A stretch of 35,983 bases of DNA from assembly GCA_903899985.1 (NCBI GenBank), contig CAIULL010000232.1:1-35983 (forward strand). Reading direction: 5' to 3'. The number at the start of each line of letters is the position of its first letter. The stretch's first letter is position 1. Under the pieces are notes generated by a model, which had not been told where the DNA came from, ran no database searches, and was given only the letters and a program-made list of their open reading frames with translations. This document shows, piece after piece, positions 31,433-35,983 of this stretch. The stretch comes from an uncultured Schlesneria sp. GTDB lineage: Bacteria > Planctomycetota > Planctomycetia > Planctomycetales > Planctomycetaceae. The position numbers were made by a program, and so were the translations under genes.

Positions 31433-32733
31433 GGGCCTGTGTCCTCATGGGATGCGATGACACAGTCCGGTTGAGTTCTGACAGGATCGTCGTCCCACGG
31501 CAGGTGGCCAAACTTCGTGCGAGCGGCGCGGTTCACGAAATGAAAATACCGTTCCACGTGCGGCGTGGTGGACCAGATTCTCAGGTAGGCGTCGTAACCA
31601 TTCTGACCCAGCTGGTCTCGAAATTCTCGGGAAGCTGAAATTCGCTGCACGGCAGCGAGGAGTTCATTGTCAGTCCGGTAAATCAGCCCCCCCTGGCTGT
31701 CGTCGACCATCTCGGCCAGTCCGCCCCTGTCGCGAACAATCACGGGCGTCTTGCGGGCAAACGCTTCGACACAGATTAAGCCGAACGTCTCGTAGGCAAT
31801 CGAAGGGACAATGCAGGCCAAGGCATGCTGATACAATTGTTTCAAATCCTGTTGTGACTGAAGGCCGAGAAAACGGATGCGAGGATTTTCAGCAGCCATC
31901 GATCGCAATACCGTTTCGTAACTCCCGGTTCCCGCGACGAGCAAGTCGGCGTTGGGGACCTGATCCCAGACTGCAAGCAGCGTCTGAAGTCCTTTAATCT
32001 TTTCAAGTCGACCAACGAACAGGAAATAGGGGCGATCATGTGGCCGAGGGCCGGATTCCTCACCCTCGATACTATCCATGAATAAGGGGAGGTGATCCAA
32101 TGACCGCCGAAAGCCACGTTCGGCGTGAATTTGCGCGGTGAAGCGGCTCGGCGCCAGAAACTGGTCGACATGTCGAGAAGCACGCTCCAGAAGACCCGTA
32201 TAACGCCACATCTGTGGCGGTCGCCGATGCTTCACGGTGCATTTGAGGCAGTCGGGTTTTTCGCAAGGCGTTTGGTCGTATTTCCAGAGGACATGTGTCG
32301 GGCAGATCAGCCAGTGCTCGTGCGTCGTGAATAACTTGACCGCGGCGCCTCGTTGAGGTTCCAGCTCCATGACGGTCGGTCCGAGCAATGACATGTTGTG
32401 ATAATGAATCACGTCATATTTTTTGAGGTTAAGTACCTCGGAAATCTGCTTGTGTTTCAGCAGTGGTCGGCCCGTCTGTTGCGTGAGCAAGGGAGACAAG
32501 CGACCAAATTGACTGTGTAAAGAATGAACCGTCACGCGGGGATGGCTGGCGAATTCCATCGGCGGCTCAGCCGGATGGAGTAAACGGTAAGCGTCGAGAC
32601 AATGCACGACGTCGCAATGATGGCCCCTGTCAGCCAGGGCATGACTGAGTCGGCGGACATACATTGCATCTCCGCCAAAGCTGTACGGAGGATAAAATGT
32701 CGTCATGTGCAGAAAGTTCAATGGTCGGGGCAT
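31429..32733 (-). CDS. GT4-family glycosyltransferase (GT-B)
   Basis: 434 residues from the ATG at 32733; 36 more codons are open upstream but that stretch is not conserved-looking. N-terminal Rossmann half: LNFLHMTTFYPPYSFGGDAMYVRRLSHALADRGH (usual PxxGG glycine loop). Middle: HYHNMSLLGP and THEHWLICPTHVLW; cysteine cluster CEKPDCLKC about residue 168. C-terminal half: FLFVGRLEKIKGLQTLL, LVAGTGSY, VPSIAYETFGLICVEAFARKTPVIVRDRGGLAE, in which E...FGL..VEA is the nucleotide-sugar-binding motif of family GT4. It is first of the cluster and is followed by the deacetylase with ATGA overlap. Sugar specificity is not visible. Confidence 0.9.
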   Translation of the reverse strand: MPRPLNFLHMTTFYPPYSFGGDAMYVRRLSHALADRGHHCDVVHCLDAYRLLHPAEPPMEFASHPRVTVHSLHSQFGRLSPLLTQQTGRPLLKHKQISEVLNLKKYDVIHYHNMSLLGPTVMELEPQRGAAVKLFTTHEHWLICPTHVLWKYDQTPCEKPDCLKCTVKHRRPPQMWRYTGLLERASRHVDQFLAPSRFTAQIHAERGFRRSLDHLPLFMDSIEGEESGPRPHDRPYFLFVGRLEKIKGLQTLLAVWDQVPNADLLVAGTGSYETVLRSMAAENPRIRFLGLQSQQDLKQLYQHALACIVPSIAYETFGLICVEAFARKTPVIVRDRGGLAEMVDDSQGGLIYRTDNELLAAVQRISASREFRDQLGQNGYDAYLRIWSTTPHVERYFHFVNRAARTKFGHLPWDDDPVRTQPDCVIASHEDTGP

Positions 32734-33307
32734 GACAGTTCCGTCGACGTTTCTCAACGCTGTTTCAATAAGATTCGCATGCGATCGGAAGCTCCACAAC
32801 AGGAGATTCGTCTTGTTTCGTCGACGTTCGGAAAGACTCAAGTGTCACTCATGGACGTTCTGGGGACAACAGGGGAGTCGGCGTACGCCACTCACGGTCC
32901 CCCAATTTGGCACAGAATAACGAGATTGTTCGGCAAACAATATTCGGCCAAAGGAGACTTCCGACGTGCATGGAGACTCTTTTCGGGCCGTTGACGACCT
33001 TAAACGACGGGCTTCGGGCGATTTCCAGATTTCAGGACATGGCTTTGACGCAGGCTTGTTAACGGTAGAAGCAGTTCGCAAATGCTCAGGTCGCTTTGGG
33101 AATCGAGGGCGGGACGACGCCGACCCGAAATGCAGGGAATGACCTGGCGATTCTTTTGCAATTGTCTGAAGTGTGGCCCATTGCAGCATCGGTTCAACAA
33201 CAGATCTGAATTGACCTTGCTCGCGCGGAAATCACGAGCGGTCAGCGACATTTGACAGAGGGGAAACAGGGGAAGAGGCCGAGAGGATTCTCGTCCCATG
33301 TGGTGCT
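32734..33307. other. Gene-free leader region of the glycan cluster
   Basis: No supported gene. It must hold the promoter of the minus-strand glycosyltransferase gene, but I see no clear -35/-10 pair. Frames across it on both strands compete and give no recognisable protein. Confidence 0.4.
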
Positions 33308-33520
33308 GCGAGCCGGAAGGGGGGATCATTCCGAATTGCGGAACCATTTCAGCACGAGGTTCGAAAACGACTTTTCGTGCGTGTGGCAGATTGGTTTCGT
33401 CAACGATCGGCTGCACAGCCGGTGAAAGTGTCGGGTTCGGTGGATGCGATCATTTGCGATCAAGGCGGGGGAAGCATTGGAACGATCGTTTCTGGCGATC
33501 GGTATTTGCGGAGAATCGTC
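33308..33520 (+). repeat. Diverged ~213-bp dispersed repeat, copy 2
   Basis: Starts GCGAGCCGG and ends near GGTATTTGCGGAGAATCGTC. It has the same order and spacing of blocks as 21088-21302. It encodes no credible gene. Confidence 0.7.
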
Positions 33521-33603
33521 GCCAGTGGTTTTCATCTAAGAACGATGAGCGTCGTGCAGGCTTCCGAACCGGACGCAAGAAATTCGCAAAATCTTAACAA
33601 AAC

Positions 33604-33725
33604 ACCGCATTTGACCTTGCGTACAGGGGGCTCTGCGCAGAATAATAAGATTCTTTTCAATGAGCCCCCCTCCAAGAGAACAGAACCCGGCCCCGTAGGC
33701 AATTGCCTACGGGGTTCGTTTTTTT
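33604..33725 (+). ncRNA. Possible small RNA ending in a strong terminator
   Basis: Two structures follow each other without a gene before or after them. The first is GGGGGCTC..GAGCCCCC with an inner AGAAT..ATTCT stem (33627-33672). The second, at 33691-33714, is a perfect 24-base palindrome (CCCCGTAGGC..) directly followed by TTCGTTTTTTT. The second looks like a Rho-independent terminator on the plus strand. As no plus-strand gene lies upstream, a short RNA ending here is the simplest reading. No known RNA family is recognised. Confidence 0.4.
33689..33725 (+). terminator. Strong intrinsic terminator
   Basis: The palindrome at 33691-33714 has a GC-rich base (CCCCG/CGGGG) and an AATT centre that must form the loop, followed by TTCGTTTTTTT. 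It is the clearest plus-strand terminator in the window. Confidence 0.7.
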
Positions 33726-33980
33726 GGCGTTGAGTGAATTATCAAGTCGCCGATGGAACGGGATTCGAATCATTTCCGCGTGGCAAATGCGAAAAGCTTT
33801 CCAGATTGCCCAAAATCGTGACGGCTGACGGTGATGAGTTGGCCGTTTATCGGACACCATCCCGGCCGTGGAAAAGGATACACAAAATCAGGGTTTCCCT
33901 GACAAAGGGAATCCGTCCATCTGCAATAATTACGCCTTTAAGGTTGGTTTTGTTGCATCTGATTTACCGGGCCCAAATTG

Positions 33981-34361
33981 ATGATTACCGTCAGATCCGC
34001 CCCGAGCAACGGGGATGAATGTGGTGCAAACCGGATTATCGTCGACTATTTCCCGAAGTGTCGAATGTCGGTGAAGGAGCCGATTATTACTGCAGAGATT
34101 GAGTTAATCCCGGAAAGTGAGTTCGGCACGATTCTTTCCATCTTTGTGCGTGATGATTGGAAATCCCAAGGGTTTGAGAGGAAATTTTTGCGGTTGATCT
34201 CGGAAAAATGGAGTGGACTTCACTTTGACCTGGAACGCAGTGACATCGGGGAGTTTATTGAAGCGGTATTAAAAAGTTCGTCCCGGCGATCGAATCAGGT
34301 GGCACCGATCATTCTGAAGGAAAGCCACACACCAACAAGGATCAACGACACACGGTTTTAG
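33981..34361 (+). CDS. Small hypothetical protein
   Basis: 126 residues from the ATG at 33981; an internal ATG at about residue 29 (MSVKEPIITAEIEL) is another possible start. No signal peptide or membrane helix. The middle is alpha/beta, ITAEIELIPESEFGTILSIFVRDDWKSQGFERKFLRLI then GEFIEAVLKSS, ending in a polar tail. No family recognised. The ribosome-binding site is weak for both starts. It stands alone and its reality rests mainly on a protein-like composition. Confidence 0.45.
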   Translation: MITVRSAPSNGDECGANRIIVDYFPKCRMSVKEPIITAEIELIPESEFGTILSIFVRDDWKSQGFERKFLRLISEKWSGLHFDLERSDIGEFIEAVLKSSSRRSNQVAPIILKESHTPTRINDTRF

Positions 34362-34600
34362 CTCGCCCGAATGCCGCTGTATGGTCGCAAAGGCCATCGA
34401 CGATCGGCCCGATCCGAATTGTTCAGAAATTTGTGGTCCATGAAACGACTCAACCCCGAGTGCCGGTCATGCCGGGTTTCGGTGAAGAAATGGGGACAGT
34501 TCCAGTTACGCGTCCGTTTCACCGCTGGCGGAGCGATGGTTTGCCGCTCAGGCTGATAATGAAAGGACGCCGCCCGAAATCGAGCGGCTTCCATGTGTGC

Positions 34601-34620
34601 AATCAATCAATCAATCAATC
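34601..34620 (+). repeat. Tetranucleotide repeat (AATC)5
   Basis: Five perfect AATC units lie ten bases beyond the stop of the PEP-CTERM gene. The gene-free 34362-34600 before it contains GAAATGGGGACAGTTCC, a motif like those near REP-associated sequences; no gene is supported. Confidence 0.8.
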
Positions 34621-34630
34621 GAAGAGTCGA

Positions 34631-35380
34631 TCAGGCGGCCATACGTCTTCGGCGGTAAGCACCAATCGCCAAGCCGATCCCGCCGAGGCCCAAGAGGGCG
34701 AAGGTTGAGGGTTCGGGGACGGCCGCTTGAGCGATGGCGAACTCGCCAATGAAGAAGTCGTTATACCCACCATCTGAAATTGTCAGGGTCGTGAGCAGGT
34801 CGTTTCCGGTTGTGTAAAACCCAAAACGGACCGCCCCCGTTGAATTGGCCTGGGCTGGTTGCGAAACAAAAGTACCGTCCTGAGCCGTTGCCGTGATGGT
34901 TTCATGAGTGCTGTAGGAGTTCGGGACGAGGTAGAACGAAAAGGCGGCTGTGCTTGACGGCAGGGTGATCGTTAAGGTTCCCGTGTTGCTGTTATTGATC
35001 CAGTTATAGACGTGTGCTGAGTAAGTGTTAGGGGGCGTTCCCGACCACTGGCCACCCAAACCCTCGACGGAATAGATCTGAAGGCTTTCACTGAAGGTGA
35101 TGGCTCCGCCGAAAGGGGACGCCAGATCACTGATCTGTTGGGTCGGTCGGTAATCGGGAGTGAAGGGAGTCATCGTGTACGGTCCCAGGGTTGTTCCCGT
35201 GTCGCCAGGGCCACCTGCGACGCCGATGATCCCTCCATCTGCTCGGTCCACACTTCCGAGCATGAGTCCCATCGCGACACATGACACAACCAGTTTGCCC
35301 AAAATTTGATTTTTCAATGAACCGATTCCGTATGGATTTGATTTTTTGATTGTCCGAGGGAATGCCTCGTTCACAGACAT
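34631..35380 (-). CDS. PEP-CTERM sorting domain protein
   Basis: 249 residues from an ATG at 35380. A TTG at 35317 gives a shorter, more classical signal peptide (KNQILGKLVVSCVAMGLMLGS) and may be the true start; a GTG at 35416 is also in frame. After the signal, the protein is Thr/Ser/Gly-rich beta structure with SESLQIYSVEGLGGQWSGTP, and SFYLVPNS and FFIGEFAIA segments. The last 31 residues are a complete PEP-CTERM: AVPEPSTFALLGLGGIGLAI then GAYRRRR. It differs from the 16551 protein in the ectodomain but shares almost the same sorting tail. Expected to be processed by an exosortase and exported. Confidence 0.85.
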   Translation of the reverse strand: MSVNEAFPRTIKKSNPYGIGSLKNQILGKLVVSCVAMGLMLGSVDRADGGIIGVAGGPGDTGTTLGPYTMTPFTPDYRPTQQISDLASPFGGAITFSESLQIYSVEGLGGQWSGTPPNTYSAHVYNWINNSNTGTLTITLPSSTAAFSFYLVPNSYSTHETITATAQDGTFVSQPAQANSTGAVRFGFYTTGNDLLTTLTISDGGYNDFFIGEFAIAQAAVPEPSTFALLGLGGIGLAIGAYRRRRMAA

Positions 35381-35600
35381 CGGCGGTGACGATACCTCGC
35401 AGCTTCGTCGAACCACAAGCTACGAGAACCTGACGGCGATCGATTTGTGAACCAGCGGTGCATGAGCACCTTCCAAACGTTAAGAAACCTTTTTCATTTG
35501 TCTATTGACATGCGACAAAATAAAATGTAGTAAACATGAAAATACGTGCGGGCGCCGCCGAGGCGACGAGAGAGTAGGTTTGAGAAAGTAGAAAGTAGTC

Positions 35601-35725
35601 GGTCGAAGTCAGGTGAACTCGCGCGAACTCTGGTGAACTTTTTAATGACGGAATGTCGGGGAACGATTGTCAAAAGCCTATGAATTACGGGGTATGGTCG
35701 AAGTCGGGTGAAGTCGCGCGAACTT
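35601..35725 (+). repeat. Two direct repeats of GGTCGAAGTCRGGTGAASTC
   Basis: A ~30-base sequence, GGTCGAAGTCRGGTGAASTC followed by GCGCGAACT, occurs at 35601-35630 and 35696-35725 in the same orientation with few changes. No gene lies in 35417-35983. Confidence 0.65.
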
Positions 35726-35818
35726 TTGCATGCATTTCGAATCAATTCCGCAAGCGGCCCGATTTCGGTTGGAGAAGCGAGAAGATGGATGTTATCACGG
35801 AGGGACGGAGGTCACGGC

Positions 35819-35897
35819 GCGGGCATCGCCCGCAACCCAATCACGAGAAGATTTTTAACCACGAAATACACTAAATACCTGGCGCGGGCTTTACCCG
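35819..35897 (+). repeat. REP-like palindromes, copies 2 and 3
   Basis: GCGGGC-atc-GCCCGC then AACCCAATCACGAGAA (35819-35848) repeats the element at 14273. A third hairpin, GCGGGC-ttt-ACCCGC then AACCCAACC, is at 35883-35897. The CACGGAGGGACGGAG motif just before (35796-35810) resembles that upstream of the GxxExxY gene. Confidence 0.65.
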
Positions 35898-35983
35898 CAA
35901 CCCAACCTTAAAGGCGAAGAGAAGAGAAATCCAAGAGTTCCGCTCAGGCTCGACAAAAGGGGTCGCCCCTTTTCACCTTCACC

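Noticed and set aside
34480-34520. GAAATGGGGACAGTTCC as a RAYT/REP transposase remnant
   Set aside because: Only the short motif is present; there is no transposase frame near it.
1-35983. CRISPR arrays, rRNA genes, riboswitches, complete insertion sequences
   Set aside because: No regular short spacer-repeat array, no rRNA sequence, no recognisable riboswitch leader and no transposase gene were found.

Overview
The window looks like a piece of a planctomycete chromosome of moderate GC. This rests on family content: a DUF1080 (3-keto-disaccharide hydrolase-like) protein, a PQQ-like beta-propeller protein, two VPEP-type PEP-CTERM proteins, a Pro/Gln-rich di-haem cytochrome, a zinc-ribbon membrane protein, and intergenic spaces full of short palindromic repeats. 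No genus can be assigned from sequence reading alone.

Layout. 1-9.6 kb is a mostly minus-strand housekeeping block: a dnaX-ybaB operon that probably continues into recR beyond the edge, a DHOR/DUF1111-type di-haem oxidoreductase, a DUF2339-DUF3999 membrane pair with an ATGA overlap, a DUF2007 protein and a universal stress protein. 9.7-10.2 kb holds three tandem ~155-bp units bounded by inverted GTTTAACC/GGTTAAAC ends. 10.5-14.2 kb is on the plus strand: DUF1080, PQQ-like and zinc-ribbon membrane proteins. 14.2-17.3 kb has REP-like repeats, two hypothetical genes and a PEP-CTERM protein.

17.7-20.5 kb reads as an integron-type gene-cassette array without an integrase (a CALIN). Five small minus-strand genes are separated by attC-like imperfect palindromes. 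For two cassettes, the 3' R'' box is complementary to the core at that cassette's own 5' end, exactly or with one mismatch; for a third it is complementary with one mismatch.

21-27 kb is an accessory, defence-like region next to a CAT-anticodon tRNA. It holds a pentapeptide-repeat/TIR protein, an S1/P1-nuclease remnant, a probable XRE-DUF262-HEPN operon with a duplicated operator, and a ribbon-helix-helix regulator preceded by helically phased repeats. A 28-nt partial copy of the tRNA lies at 26.9 kb, so 21.0-26.9 kb may be an integrated island whose integrase is lost or outside the window.

27-32.7 kb (minus strand) is an exopolysaccharide or surface-glycan cluster: GT4 glycosyltransferase, polysaccharide deacetylase, Wzx-type flippase and a polytopic PMT-like glycosyltransferase. 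The first two overlap by 4 nt. 32.7-36 kb is gene-poor: a diverged copy of a ~215-bp repeat also seen beside the tRNA, a strong terminator that may end a small RNA, one small hypothetical gene, a second PEP-CTERM gene, and more REP-like repeats.

The two most interesting systems are the integrase-less cassette array and the XRE-DUF262-HEPN operon beside the TIR protein. A run of ten A in dnaX is a good candidate for the gamma/tau slippage site.
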